Shown: positions 1 through 11,924, counted from the stretch's first letter. The stretch: DNA of 26,927 nucleotides from Stereocaulon alpinum (GCA_018257865.1 JAEUBA010000197.1:1-26927); one strand, 5' to 3'. The notes: generated by a model from the sequence alone, not told the origin. Translations and numbers: made by a program.

Positions 1-125
1 GCAACCACGCGACGTCTCAACATCGTTCAACCTGCAATGCATTAGGGGAGACATCTCGGCTCTGAATAGGTATTCAGGTTCGTAGCCAGCACCGCGTACA
101 GGTGTGTCTCCATCGCTGGCCACCT
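1..125. other. Unmutated left flank
   Basis: This stretch is GC-rich and carries about twenty CA or TG dinucleotides, in sharp contrast to everything after about 126. I see no coding frame, repeat or LTR in it. It is either unique host DNA or part of an element that escaped RIP, and it marks the left border of the mutated block. Confidence 0.7.
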
Positions 126-800
126 TAATCCTTTAATATATAGATTCTAACTATATAAGCCCCGCTAGGAATACCTCTAATATCTTAAAGGTACTAAACT
201 AGCGTTTTTTTAATTATAACTATATCTAATCTACCCGCCTTATATACTATAAGCTTAAGATAGGATTAATAACCTATAATAATTTCCGGATTAAATTTAC
301 CTAGCTTATAACTATAGGGAAAATTAATAAGAAGCGCTAGTTCGAGGATCTATATAAAAAGATCTCCCCCTCCCTAAAAAGGGATATCCGTATTAAGAAA
401 TATAAGATAAATAAGGATTATACTACTCTAGACGAGTTTCTTACAGTCTCTAACTAAGAGATATATAATATTAGAGCTAAAGAAGCTACTATAAAGCCTT
501 ATATAAAGACTAATCCTCGTAGTATCCTTAGGATAAATAGCTAGTAAGCCCCCTTACCTACTCTAATCCCTTATATAGACCGCTAAGTTACTTTTAGAGG
601 TATAACTACCCGCTCCCTATCTAAGACTTATAAAGAGGAACGTTATTAAGAGGAGCGCCCTATATTAAAGGATAAGGTAAAGTATTTCTACTATAATAAG
701 GAAGGCTACTTCGTAGCTGAATACCCGAAGCGTCTCTATAAGGTAGTATAAGAAGTTAGTAGCGAAGATAAAGACGTTAGCGATACTAGAGAAGTTAAGG
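126..800 (+). pseudogene. gag: Gypsy-1 gag remnant with CCHC zinc knuckle
   Basis: This encodes the capsid/nucleocapsid protein that packages retrotransposon RNA. The stretch around 290-480 reads as the conserved C-terminal part of fungal Gypsy gag (RIKFT, DLYKKISPSLK, YTTLDEFL), with stops where Gln is expected. The zinc knuckle lies at 683-724 with exact CX2CX4HX4C spacing, but all four ligands now read Tyr (TGY to TAY, CAY to TAY). The N-terminal part before about 200 is weak, and no start codon can be assigned. The family match comes from motif recognition, not a search. Confidence 0.8.
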
Positions 801-929
801 AGATATCTAATTTAAAAAACTAGCTATCCTTAGGGAAGTCGCCCCTAAGGACCTACTATTCTTATTATCTATAGAATTCTATAATCCCTTTAGTAGGCGT
901 TTATTTATATATCCTATTACCTTAATAGC

Positions 930-2097
930 TTAGGATAAGGAATATAAATTAAAAGCTACTACTAATACTAGTACTACTATATACTTATTTATTAATAAAA
1001 AAGAAGTATAAATCCTTTCTAGTACCCTTAATATTATCCCTATTCCCCTTTCTAAACCCCGATACCTTTACGGATATAATAGTAAGATAAGAAGGAAGCC
1101 TATTACCTATATAATCTATCCTTCTATATAAGTTAGTAATTATATAGAGTCTACCGTACCTATACTTATTACTAACTTAGGTAATTAATATATTATCCTT
1201 AGTAAGCCGTAGATAAATAAGTATAAGGTCCTACTAGATATAGTAGATAATTATATTATCTTCGTACTAAGGCGTTATAACTATACTAGTATACCTACGC
1301 CTAAGCCGCCTACCTCTAGTCTAGGAGTTAAAGTTAAATTAACTACCTTAAAGCTAGTAAAGCTAAGTAAGACCGCTATAGCGAAACCCCCGAAAAAGGT
1401 TAGTACCCCTTATACTACTTCTCCCCCGCCTAAAGAAAATAAGGCGATAGATATTAGTTAAATTAGTACTATAGCCTTCTACCTACTAGCTTAGAACCTA
1501 AAGAAGTACTAAGTTTAGTACTTCTCTATAACCCTAGCGGGAATAGAACGTAAACTGAGAAAAGATATCCCTACGGAAGTAATACGCGAGACTACCGTCT
1601 AGACTAAGGATAATATTAAGAAGAAGCTCCTAAAGGAGTACTATAACTTAATCGATATCTTTAATAAGGATAAGGTAAAGATACTCCCTCTATATTAACT
1701 ATATAATTATAAGATCGAATTAGAGCTAGGGAAGAAGCTACTATAGAGCCGACTATACCTAATATCTAGCTTTAAGCTATAAAAGGTAAGAGAATACCTT
1801 AAAGAGAACCTAAAGAAGGGCTTTATCTTACTAAGTACTACTCTATACGTATCCCCTATACTATTTATATAGAGAAGGATAGCAGCTTAAGATTCTATAT
1901 AGACTACCGTAGACTTAATATAATTATAATTCGGAACCGCTATCCGATTCTATTAATTAAAGAAGCCTTAGCTCGTATAGTAGGTTATAAGTACCTTACT
2001 AAGCTTAATATTATTACTATATTTAATAAGCTTAGAATATATCTAGATAGTAAGGACTATACTACTATTATATCTACCTATAAAATTCTAATACTAT
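930..2097 (+). pseudogene. pol: Gypsy-1 pol, part A: protease and N-terminal RT
   Basis: An aspartic-protease-like triplet at 964-972 reads N-T-S where D-T-G is expected. Both changes are G to A after T, so they fit RIP. A proline/lysine-rich linker follows, then the start of RT from about 1,650 (LIDIFNKDK, ILPLYQ). The region 2,020-2,060 corresponds to the family block FNKLRxxxDSxD. Homology stops near 2,097, where the 1.1 kb element begins; pol resumes at 3,216. Stops are TAA/TAG. Confidence 0.75.
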
Positions 2098-2279
2098 AAT
2101 TAAACGGTTGACTACTAGTTAGATAATAGTCTTTATTTGGTTGATATTCGGTTTATATTTGGTTATAACAACGTTAGAATATCTCTTACTAAAACTAATA
2201 ACCGTTGTAGTTAGTAAACGGTTACAGTTGGTAAACGGTTAGTAGACGGTTAGTAAATAGTTGATTAATAATTAATAAA

Positions 2280-2835
2280 CTATCTAGGTATTACTAATAT
2301 TACTAGATATTACTAATATTACTAGTGCTACTAGATGTTACTAATATTGCTAGATATTACTAATATTACTAGTATTACAGGTATTGCTGATATTGCTGGA
2401 TATTATAGGTATTACTGGTGCTACTGGATATTACTAGTGCTGCTGGTACTATAGGATATTATAGGTGTTACTAATATTACTAGATATTACTAATACTGCT
2501 AATATTACTAGATATTACAGGTGTTGCTAATACTGCTAGATATTATAGGTGTTGTAGGTGTTATAGGATATTGCAGGTGTTACTAATATTGCTAGATATT
2601 ATAGGTATTACTAATGTTACTAGTACTACTAATATTACTAGATATTGTAGGTATTACTAATGTTATTAATACTACTAGATATTGTAGGTACTACTGATAT
2701 TACTAGATATTATAGGTGTTGCTAGTACTACTAGATATTATAGGTGTTATAGGCGTTACTGATACTGCTAGATATTATAGGTATTGTAGGCGTTGCTAAT
2801 ACTACTAGATATTGCAGGTGCTACTAATATTGCTG
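2280..2835 (+). repeat. Degenerate 3-bp-phased tandem repeat
   Basis: Runs of triplets such as ATT, ACT, GGT, GCT and AGA are arranged as variants of GATATTACTAATATTACTA. Units with CTGG or TGCTGG sit beside units with CTAG or TACTAG, as expected if a TG-containing repeat has been partly changed by RIP on the opposite strand. It grades into the regular 9-bp array at 2,836. Confidence 0.8.
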
Positions 2836-2999
2836 GAGTTACTAGAGTTACTAGAGTTACTAGAGTTACTAGAGTTACTAGAGTTACTAGAGTTACTAGA
2901 GTTACTAGAGTTACTAGAGTTACTAGAGTTACTAGAGTTACTAGAGTTACTAGAGTTACTAGGGTTACTGGAGTTACTAGAGTTACTGGAGTTACTAGA
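2836..2999 (+). repeat. 9-bp minisatellite, unit GAGTTACTA, about 18 copies
   Basis: Near-perfect tandem 9-mers run from 2,836 to 2,999. Because the unit length is a multiple of three and the unit lacks stops in two frames, open frames persist across it (2,793-3,050, a Val-Thr-Arg repeat; 2,812-3,012, a Leu-Leu-Glu repeat). These are not genes. Near the right end, units with CTGG alternate with CTAG, showing TG to TA change unit by unit. Confidence 0.92.
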
Positions 3000-3009
3000 T
3001 ATTACTTTA

Positions 3010-3215
3010 TAGTTAGGGTTGCAGTTGGGGTTGTAGTTAGGGTTATATAACCGTTATCTAATAGTTATAAAATTATTAATAGTTCTTATAGTTTTAGAAC
3101 GGTTATATTCTAGTATTAATAGCGTTTTAGAACTAGTATATACTTAAATCGGTTAAATAACTATATTAAACTTATATTATAACGAGATTAATTCTTAGTA
3201 AAGAGCCTATATAGT
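3010..3215 (-). repeat. Conserved end of the 1.1 kb element (copy 1)
   Basis: The reverse complement matches 13,616-13,815 over about 200 bp, starting ACTATATAGGCTCTTTAC. The inner part carries GTTAGGGTT- and GTTGGGGTT-like motifs at about 3,015-3,045. The copies differ mainly at C/T and G/A positions. Confidence 0.85.
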
Positions 3216-3297
3216 ACCTTTACTACTTCTTTCGGAGCCTTTAAATACTATATATTACCTTTACTACTTCTTTCGGAGCCTTTAAATACTATATATT
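3216..3297 (+). repeat. 41-bp tandem duplication at the RT junction
   Basis: A 41-bp unit starting ACCTTTACTACTTC occurs at 3,216-3,256 and again at 3,257-3,297. It encodes the Gypsy RT segment before LPFxLTN. Forty-one is not a multiple of three, so the first copy is out of frame with the second. It lies directly against the end of the 1.1 kb insertion and may have formed during that insertion or its repair. Confidence 0.9.
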
Positions 3298-5270
3298 ACC
3301 TTTTAGACTAATAGGAGGTCCTACCTCCTACTAGTAATATATAAATAATACCTTATTTAAGTATCTTAACGACTTTTACTAAGTATACTTAGATAATATC
3401 CTAATTTATAGTAAGAGTAAAAAGGAGTACTAAGAATATATTAGAAAGGTCCTTATATAACTATATAAAGTAGGCCTTTAAGTAGATATTAATAAATACG
3501 AGTTCTATATATAAGAAACGAAGTTTTTAGGACTAATAGTATCTACTAGCGGACTAAGGATAGACCTTAGTAAGGTTAAGGTAGTTACTAACTAAGAGGC
3601 CCCTACCTACCTAAAGGAGGTATAAGCCTTCGTTAGTTTCTATAACTTCTACTGTTGATTTATTAAGGACTTCTCTAAAATAGTAAAGCTACTAGTAGCC
3701 CTAACGAAGAAAGACTATCCTTTCCGTTAGTCTAAAGTATATTAATCGGCCTTTAAAGAAATAAAGGATCTAGTAACTAGTACCCCTATATTATAATATT
3801 ATAAATAATCTTAACTAGCTATACTAGAGACGGACTTATTAGACTATATAAATAGTAGAGTCTTATTATAAGCGGACGACGATAGAGTACTATACCTAGT
3901 AGTATTCTATAATAAGAACTTACTACTGGTAGAATATAACTACGAGATCTATAATAAGGAACTACTAGTAATAGTTCGTTACTTAAAGTACTAGCGCCCT
4001 AAACTTAAGTTAACTAATATCCTAATTTAGATCTTTACTAATTATAAAAGCTTAGAGTACTTTATATAGATAAAGGAGCTAACTTAATATTAAGCGAGAT
4101 AGGCTGAGAAGTTAGTAGACTATAACTTTAAGATTATATACTATACTAAGAAGTTAAATAGGAAAGTAGATACCCTAACTAGGTTACCTAACTTAGTACC
4201 TACGGATAAGGACGACTTACGTCTAAAGTACTAGTATTTCTAAGGCTATAATCTAAGCTTCTTAGAGCCTATAGAGGAGTAAATTAATATACTAATAAAC
4301 GAGGACTTACCTCTCTACGCTAGAATTACGTTAGTAAATTAGGACGATAAGGACTATACGCGGGTATAAGAGGCTATTAAGAAGAATCCTACCTAGATCT
4401 TTAAGGGTATTAACCTAAAATACTACTTCTAACGCTATTATATACTCTTCTATAAAGAACGCCTTTAGGTCCTCGCTTTACTAGAGCTCTATATCAAACT
4501 TATAAAGAAAGGCTATAATCTCCCCGTAAGTAGTCACCTAAAAAGAGACTATACCCTAGATATTCTAAAGCGTTAATTCTACTAGCTAGGTATAAAAGAG
4601 GAAGTAGTACGCTATATCCGTAACTACTATACGTACTAAAGAAGTAAGGTACTAAGAGATTAATATAATAGACTTTTATAACCCCTACTAACTCTAGAAT
4701 AGCGTTAGTAAGATATCTTAATAGACTTTATTATAGGTCTCCCTATTTTAGATAACCGTAACGCTATTTATATACTAGTAGACCGCCTTACTAAGGAACG
4801 GTATTACGCCCTATATACTACTACTAATAAAGGAACCTCTATAGAAGCTACGGTAGATATCTTACTTAACTACGTCTTCCGCACCTATAGTCTACCTAAC
4901 TTAATAGTATTAGACCGAGGTCTATAGTTCGTCTTATTAGTATAGAAGGTACTATACGAGCGATTACGAATTAAGGTAAAGCTATCTATAGCGTTCTACC
5001 TAGAAATCGATAGATAAACCGAATAGGCTAATTAAGATATTAAGCGGCTACTAAGGATATATTACTCCTATATATAAGATAATTAGGTCTGTTAGCTACC
5101 TATTATAGAATTCGCTAATAATAATACTATCGCTAATACTACTAGTATATCTCCTTTCTTCGCTAATAAAGGTTTCTATCCTTATATATCTTTCTCGCCG
5201 TTAGTAGAGCCTAGCCCTTCCGCCTAGGAAAGGACGTAGGCTGCTAAGATAAACGATATTATAGGTAAAA
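3216..5270 (+). pseudogene. pol: Gypsy-1 pol, part B: RT, RNase H, integrase N-terminal and core
   Basis: RT resumes with the LPFGLTN-type block at about 3,290. The catalytic YLDD reads Y-L-D-N at 3,386-3,397 (GAT to AAT after T), which removes a metal-binding Asp. Connection and RNase H follow (ETD near 3,830; YNYEIYNKELL near 3,940). The integrase zinc region is at about 4,490-4,650. The core Asp codons at 4,724-4,726 (DFIIGLP) and 4,913-4,915 (DRG) are intact, and the third acidic position reads Asp at 5,036-5,038. The frame stops at 5,270, where the Helitron begins. Numerous TAA/TAG codons interrupt it. Confidence 0.88.
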
Positions 5271-5400
5271 TCTTTCTTACTATAATAGAAAATCGGCAAT
5301 TGGGACCCTGTAGATCTCCCGAGCCATTCTGACTAATGGTTTTTAAAAGAATTAAGATACCAAGACTCTATCAACTATTAAAATATCTTTATTTTTTCGT
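5271..5400 (+). other. Helitron 5' terminus
   Basis: It begins TCTTTCTTACTATAATAG. The first 38 bp recur at 26,618-26,655 with one difference (TTGGGACC versus TTAGGACC, a TG to TA change), again directly after an A. Several TG/CA dinucleotides survive at 5,298-5,380, unlike the coding body. Confidence 0.88.
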
Positions 5401-5689
5401 ATTATACGCACTTAGAACTTTACCTATATAATATTATCTACTTAACTATATATTATAATACTTTTTATACGCTTTCTAATAACGCCGGAATTATTAAAAT
5501 TAATATAGTTTTAATAAAGTTTTACTCTAATTAATATTTTCTATACTAGTTCTTCCTATACGGATCTATTCCGCCTAGGGTTTATTATTTTCGATACCTA
5601 TACTTCTTAGTCCTTTTTTTATTACTCTATAGATTATTTCTATATATATAGCTAATAATATCCTACTATTAGTAATATCTTAATCTAAT

Positions 5690-8600
5690 CCTACTTATCC
5701 TATTATAGATAAGCTATACCTTACGCGAAAGCTATAGAATTAGAAATACCCTAACTACGTCCTTAATAAGTCTACTCCTACCGATTTATCCCTACTAACT
5801 CTACTACCTCTAAAGAGGCCTTATACGGCTCCTATTAAGCGTAGTAATACTATTAATAGTAGGATAAAAGGTAGGATATAACCTAAGGCTAGTAGAAAGA
5901 CTAGGGCTACCCCTAACTAATCTCTATACGAAAATACTATCCCTTCCCCTAGGAGCCCTTCCCTAACGATAGCTTAACTATAGATAAGCGCGTAGATAGT
6001 CCTTAGTAAGCGCGATAATAATATAAATAGTAGTAACTAAGGTAGTATAAGAGATAGAGTAGGGAGGAAGCAGAGGGCGGCTTTAAATACTTATAATCTA
6101 AATACTATACTAAGGGATATAGAGCCTAAGAACTATTTAGGTTAGCTTTTTTAATATCTATCCTATAACTCCTACCTTTATAGCTATTCGGCGATATAGC
6201 GTAATAGTACCCCTATTAATCTAAGATTATAGGTAGTAATCTTATAAAGAGTCTATCTACTAGCTCCTACTCTAGAAGATATTACTAGGTTAGCGCCTAC
6301 TAAGTTTATAGATATTAACTTAATTACTCCCCTACCTAAACTAGTATACTCTAAGCGTACTCTATACTACTACGCCTACTAGGAACGAACTATAGAAGAC
6401 TATAGCCTAAACTACCCTAGTCGCCAGCGTAGCCTATATTAGTTAAGGAATAGGGCTATATTTTAGTTATATAGGGACCTAGCTATAGCTAAAGATATAA
6501 AGCTCTTTATAATTAATAAAGGTTTCTATAATATATCTAATACCTACCCCTACTATACTACTTAGTCTTAGCCTATAGAACGTAGGCCTGATAATTAGTA
6601 GCTATACTATAATAATAGGAAGAATAATTAGCTACCGCCTAATTAATTATATAAGCTAGAAGAGGTTAATCTATTACCTAATAGACTAGAAAAGGACCGT
6701 AAGCTTATAGCGCGTAAAATAAATAACTTACTTTATAAAATTAAAGATATCTTAGTAGATAGGTACCCTATATACCGTAGGACTACTTATAGTAAAGAGT
6801 TTATTTAAAATATTATTAGCTATAATAATAGCCTCTCCTTTACTAGTAAGGTAGCTAATAATATTAACTTTAATATAAGCCGTACTACGTTCCGAATCTA
6901 GGGGTTAGTCTACTATTATATAGGGCCTCTTATACTAGATAATAGTAAATAAGCGAAGTTTACTTAAATCTATACCCTAGATAGTATATAGGAGTAACTA
7001 GATACTTAGTAGTACTATTTAGGGGGTATAGATCTAGCTACCCTTACTTAACTATAGTATATCCTACGTACTATTAATCTATATACTTAAGGTTTTAAGA
7101 CTTACTTCGATCGTATAAAGGAGGATAAGGAAAGATATCTAATTAAGATAATAAGTATACGTATTTAGCAGCTTAATCTAAAATATTAAAATAGGGGTAC
7201 GTATAATCGCCCTATATCTACTAAGGTCGCCCGTATTATAATTATACCTACTAATAGGAAAAAGGGTCGTATTAAACGTAATATCCGTATAGAAACTAAA
7301 GAGGGGGGTCTTATAATAATCCTAAAGTAGTATCCTTCTTATATAGCTTTATAGTATATCTTACTATTCCTATTTAGCGAGTAGTTATAGTATAATTATA
7401 TCCTATTAGCCGGTCGACAGCTTCCTAGCGATTATCTACTATATATATCGCAGCGTAATTATACCGCTAGTATACTATCTTACTATAACTTCTAGTTTTC
7501 GGAGGATCTAGAGTAAGAAGATAGTAGTAACGACTTAGAGTAAGAAAATAACCTTAATACTAACAGCGATAATATACCTTAAGGGCGTAGAGGATCTATA
7601 TAATTAATAAAACGTTAGTTTTATATAAAGTAGATATAGGTAAGTATCTTTTATTACCCTAAGTTAGATTATAATATTTCTAAGTTAGAATATCTTCCTT
7701 CTAAATCTAACTATACTATAGATCCGTTTACCTTACTTTAGTTATATACTAAATAGGGGGCGTCTTTTTAGTTACTAGGTTACTAATATCTAAGCTTTAA
7801 TTAAGATAAACAATCTAAATTAGTATAGGCGAAATTAGTAAACTATCTAAGCTAACTACTACTTAGGGCTTATAGATAGGCTTAGTACTAACCTTAGTAT
7901 CTCTCTTAAGAATTTTAGGTCTAAAGTAATTATACTACCAGCTATAATACTAGGAAGCCTATAATATATAAAGGCGAAGATATAAGATATAATAACGATC
8001 GTTCGGAAAAGAGGTAAACCTAAGTACTTTATTACCTTTACGTATAATCCTAAGTAGCCTAATATTTAAAATCTACTAAAGCCTAGCTAGATATAAGAGT
8101 ACTATTATAATCTAACGGCCCGTATATTTAAGTAGAAGCTTAATAAGCTTATATACGACCTCCTTAAGCTCTATATACTTAGTATTAATATTACTTATTA
8201 CTTTATAATTAAGTTTTAAAAGCGAGGACTGCTATACGCCTATATTTTATTAATTATATAGGAAGAGGATCGGATTTATACTATTAAAGATATCGATAGC
8301 GTCGTCTAAGTATTTATACCTAATAAAGGAGCTAATAAGAAGCTTTATAAGTTAGTTCTATAGTATATAGTCTATAATTACTATACTAGTAACCCTAATA
8401 ATATATACTATAGTAAAGAGAAGAATTATTATAGTAAGAGCTTCCCTAAGGATTTTCGCGACTAGACTAAGTTCGCCCCTAATAGGAACTACCCTTAGTA
8501 TAAACGTCTATTTATAGAGTCTCTTAAAAATATAAATATTAATAATAGATAGGTTATTCTATATAATCCCTATCTATTAAAGAAATATAGTAGCTATATT

Positions 8601-11216
8601 AATATTAAGATCTATAGCTCTATTAAGTCGGTTTTCTATCTATATAAATATATCTATAAGGGCCTAGATTAGGCTAATATTACCCTAACTTAACGTAGCA
8701 AGTACTATAATAATAACCCTACTCCTTTAGGGCAGCCTAAGTAATAAGGTAAGGAGGTAGATAAGATTACTAAGTACTATTCAGCTCGCTAGATTAGCTC
8801 CGTAGAGGCCGTATAGAAGCTGTTATTATTCGGTATAAGTATAATAAAGCCTTATATAGAGCGCTTATAGATCTATCTACTAGATTAATAATATATCCTA
8901 TTTAATCCGAGCGAAGATAAGGCTGTAAATAATACTACTAAGTAGAAGCTTATAGATAATAAAAAGCTACGTAGAACTACCTTAACTAAGTACTTTAAGA
9001 TAAATTAGATTACTAAGGAAGCCCTTAATTAAGGCTAGCTACTACCTTTTAGGAAGAAGAATAGTAGGCGGCTTATAGTTAAAAAGAACCTGCTAGATTA
9101 CCTATATACTAACTTTCTAAAGTATTTTACTTAGATTAAGTAATCTAAGCGGTGGAAGGTTTATAAAAAAGGCGAAGCCCTTAGGCGTATATACTTTATT
9201 AGCCCTAAGAGTAAGGATTTATATTATCTATAACTACTCCTATATTATTATAAGGGTACTACGTCTTTTAATAACCTACGTATAATTAACGGCTATATAA
9301 TAAAATAGAAAGAAGCCTATATAAAGCTTAGGCTAACTAAAAATAATAAGTATACTAATAAGATCCTAGATAAGGGTAAGGACTTTTAGGGGGGTTATAG
9401 ACTATAGAGCCTATTTATTATAGTATTACTTAAGCTCTAACTAACAGACGCTCTAGTATTATAGGATAAATATAAAGAGTATATATTATCTAATTATATA
9501 CGTATCTTATAACGGGAATTTGGGACGCTTTAGATACTAGCTAGTAAAGAGACTATATATACTAAGTAGTATATACTCTACCTTATTAATAGTTAGTTAG
9601 AATATACCTCTACTCTAAAGTATATAGAGGATCTAGCTTAATATAATCTACTAATTCCTACTATTAACTTTAATAGTATAAGCGATATTCCTAATTAGCT
9701 CTTACGCGAAGAGATATCTTATAATATTAGCCCTAAGGATATCGAGTTCTTATAGAGTAAGCTTAATCCTAATTAAAGCTATACTATTAACCGGATTATA
9801 GACGCTATTAATATAAATATAGATAATAAGTATAGAGCCCCTAATACCCTATTCTTTCTTAACGGCGCTAGGGGTACTAGTAAGACCTTCGTTAAGAATA
9901 TTATAATAAAGAAAGTACGCCTTAAATAAAAAGTAGCTTTAGCTATAGTATCCTTAGGTATAGTAGTAATACTCCTCTAAGGTAGCTATACTACTTACTC
10001 CTAATTTAAGATACTACTAGATTCGGATACTACTTCTTTGTATAGGATTAAGAAAGAGACGAACCTTACAGAGCTTATAAAGCGAGCTTAGGTAATCTTT
10101 TAGGATAAGTCGCCTATATAGAGTAGGTATAATATAGAGGCTGTAAGCCGAAGCCTTTAAGATATCTATAGTAATAAGGGGGCGTAGTTTAGGGGTAAGG
10201 TCGTCTACTTCTACGGTAATTTTTAATAAACCCTACTAGTAGTAGCTAGCGGATTTAGTAGTTAGGTTATTAATACCTATATATAATAGGCTGAGTTCTA
10301 GTAGGATACTATATAATTAAACCTAACTATTAACGAATAACTTAATAATCCTAATCTTACTAATTCTATATATACTAATATAAGGGCTTTTACTATTAAT
10401 CTTCTTAAGATCGGGAACGGGTTTAGTATTCGGAAGAGCTTTATTACTAAAGAAGATATAGTACCTTAAGCTTATAGCTACGTTCCTAAAAACGCTATTA
10501 ATAAGTTAATTAATAAGGTATACCTAAACCTATATTACTTAGGTATAGTAGATAGAGAGTATCTATCTTAAAGAGCTATTCTTACTATTACGAATAAGGA
10601 CGTTACTAAGATTAATAGTAAGCTTATAACGCAGATACCTAGCGAGCTTACTATATACTAAAGCGTTAATTAGGCTATTTCTAAAGAAGATGAGGACCTC
10701 TTTCCGACTAAATATTTTAATATATTTTATGAGGCCTCGCTACCGCCCTATAAGCTCTATATTAAACTAGGTATTCTAGTTATATTACTTAGAAACCTAA
10801 ATCCGCTACGGCTTTATAACGGGACTTAGCTCTAGGTTATACGGTATGGTAAGTATATCTTTAAAGGCGAGATTATAGGCGGTACGTATAATAGCGAGAA
10901 GGTAATACTCTTTAAGATACCCTTATAGTCTAAGGAAAATAATAAGAGGATCCCTACGCCTTTTATACGTAAGTAATATCTAGTCCGCCTAGTATTTATA
11001 ATAACAATAAATAAGTCCTAGGGGTAATCTATAAAGTTCGTAGGTATTAACCTATAGTCACGGCCGGCTTTCAGTTATAGTCAGCTCTATATATTACTTT
11101 TATAGGTTACGAAGTAGGCGAATCTATATATTATTAGGCCGGATAGTTATAAATATACGAATAACCGATTGATAAAGAATATAGTATATACTCAGGTACT
11201 ATTGCCTAATTAATAG
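5690..11216 (+). pseudogene. Helitron Rep-helicase (RepHel) pseudogene
   Basis: This encodes the replication initiator and PIF1-like helicase that move Helitrons. After a basic/Ser-rich N-terminal region, the Helitron-like N-terminal domain runs about 6,640-7,390 and Rep about 7,990-8,700. The HUH motif reads Tyr-Ala-Tyr at 8,235-8,243 (both His CAY to TAY) after FQKRGL. The tyrosine motif YLYKYIYKG at 8,636-8,662 is intact. The Walker A motif at 9,864-9,887 reads GARGTSKT, damaged from GxGGTGKT. The C-terminal helicase block TINKSQGQS (about 11,003-11,035, Gln as stops) and VVLPN-like end follow. Start and stop are approximate. The frame is full length but riddled with TAA/TAG. Confidence 0.9.
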
Positions 11217-11307
11217 CCTTAACGGATCGATAGTAGACCTAAATTATTTAAGGAACCGTAATAACGAGGGCTAGGTAGTAGAGGTAAATTATTCCTTAGT
11301 AAAAATA

Positions 11308-11340
11308 GTAAAAATCTGGATTTTTACAGGTATTTTCTAG
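11308..11340 (+). other. Helitron 3' hairpin and CTAG end
   Basis: GTAAAAATC (11,308-11,316) pairs perfectly with GATTTTTAC (11,319-11,327) around a TG loop. CTAG follows at 11,337-11,340. This is the class-defining terminator of rolling-circle transposition. The stem still pairs fully despite RIP of the surroundings. Confidence 0.92.
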
Positions 11341-11900
11341 TAGTAGATATATTAGAATTTATTAAGGAGTAGTCCGCCTAGAGCCGTAAGTATATAATAG
11401 ATTAAGCGAATCGCTACCGATCTAATATATCCTACGAAGTAGGAGATTAGGTCTTCCTAAATAGTAAAAATATTATTATAGCGTAGCTAAGTAAGAAGCT
11501 AGACGATAAAATACTAAGACTATATAAAATTCTAGAGAAGAAAGGGTACTCCTACCTACTAGACCTCCTAAAGAGTATACGGACCTATAAAGAGTTCTAC
11601 CTAAGCCTATTATATAAGGCTACTAACGATCCCCTACCTAAGTAATATATTAAACCCCTAGGGCCGATAATCGTTAATAACGAAGACGAATAGGAACTAG
11701 ATAAGATCTTAGATACCCGCTAGATAAGGAAGAAGCGCTGATTATAGTTCCGTATTAAGTAGAAGGACGAAGAGTAACCGGATCGTTAATAGTATAATAT
11801 AGATAATAATAAGTTCGAATATATAGCTAATATTATTATAGACTTCTACCGCTACTACCCTAGAAAACCTAGTAATCCTAGCTAATAGGAGACTGCTTAT
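11341..11900 (+). pseudogene. pol: Gypsy-1 pol, part C: integrase C-terminus and chromodomain-like tail
   Basis: The integrase frame continues after the Helitron: SYEVGDQVFL and KKLDDKILG (about 11,430-11,520) are the GPY/F-like region of fungal Gypsy integrases. It is followed by DEQELDKILDTR and KKRxLQFRIK (about 11,685-11,765), the start of a chromodomain-like module that targets integration to heterochromatin in chromoviruses. The expected Trp codons are TAG/TAA. It ends with DFYRYYPRKP near 11,870. Confidence 0.85.
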
Positions 11901-11924
11901 ACGTATTAGGGTTAATACTTTCTT

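Larger units (their letters stand above)
2098..3215 (-). mobile_element. 1.1 kb minisatellite-bearing insertion in Gypsy-1 RT
   Basis: Gypsy RT homology ends near 2,097 and resumes at 3,216, so the intervening DNA is an insertion. It retains many TG/CA dinucleotides, carries repeated ACGGTTA-like motifs at about 2,100-2,270, a repeat core (2,280-2,999) and a roughly 205-bp right end. That end is found again, inverted, at 13,616-13,815 inside a LINE. The abrupt edge at 3,215 and 13,616 in two different hosts defines a true terminus. I see no terminal inverted repeats and no coding frame, so its class is unknown. Strand is set by the 13,616 copy. Confidence 0.65.
5271..11340 (+). mobile_element. 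Helitron, autonomous type, RIP-inactivated
   Basis: A rolling-circle transposon with both ends resolved. It starts with TC at 5,271 directly after an A and ends with CTAG at 11,337-11,340 directly before a T, the canonical Helitron A|T target. A perfect 9-bp-stem hairpin precedes the 3' end. It carries a Rep-helicase frame. No target-site duplication is present, as expected for the class. The flanks (GGTAAAA and TAGTAGATA) join into a continuous Gypsy integrase frame (about DIIGK then VDILEFIKE). The terminal stretches are less RIP-mutated than the coding body. Confidence 0.93.

Noticed and set aside
2280..2999. CRISPR-like array
   Set aside because: The repeats are contiguous 9-bp or degenerate 3-bp-phased units with no spacers, in a eukaryotic transposon context.
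2793..3050. Open frames of 85 and 66 codons as small genes
   Set aside because: They lie in a 9-bp tandem array whose length is a multiple of three and encode pure three-residue repeats, so they stay open by composition only.
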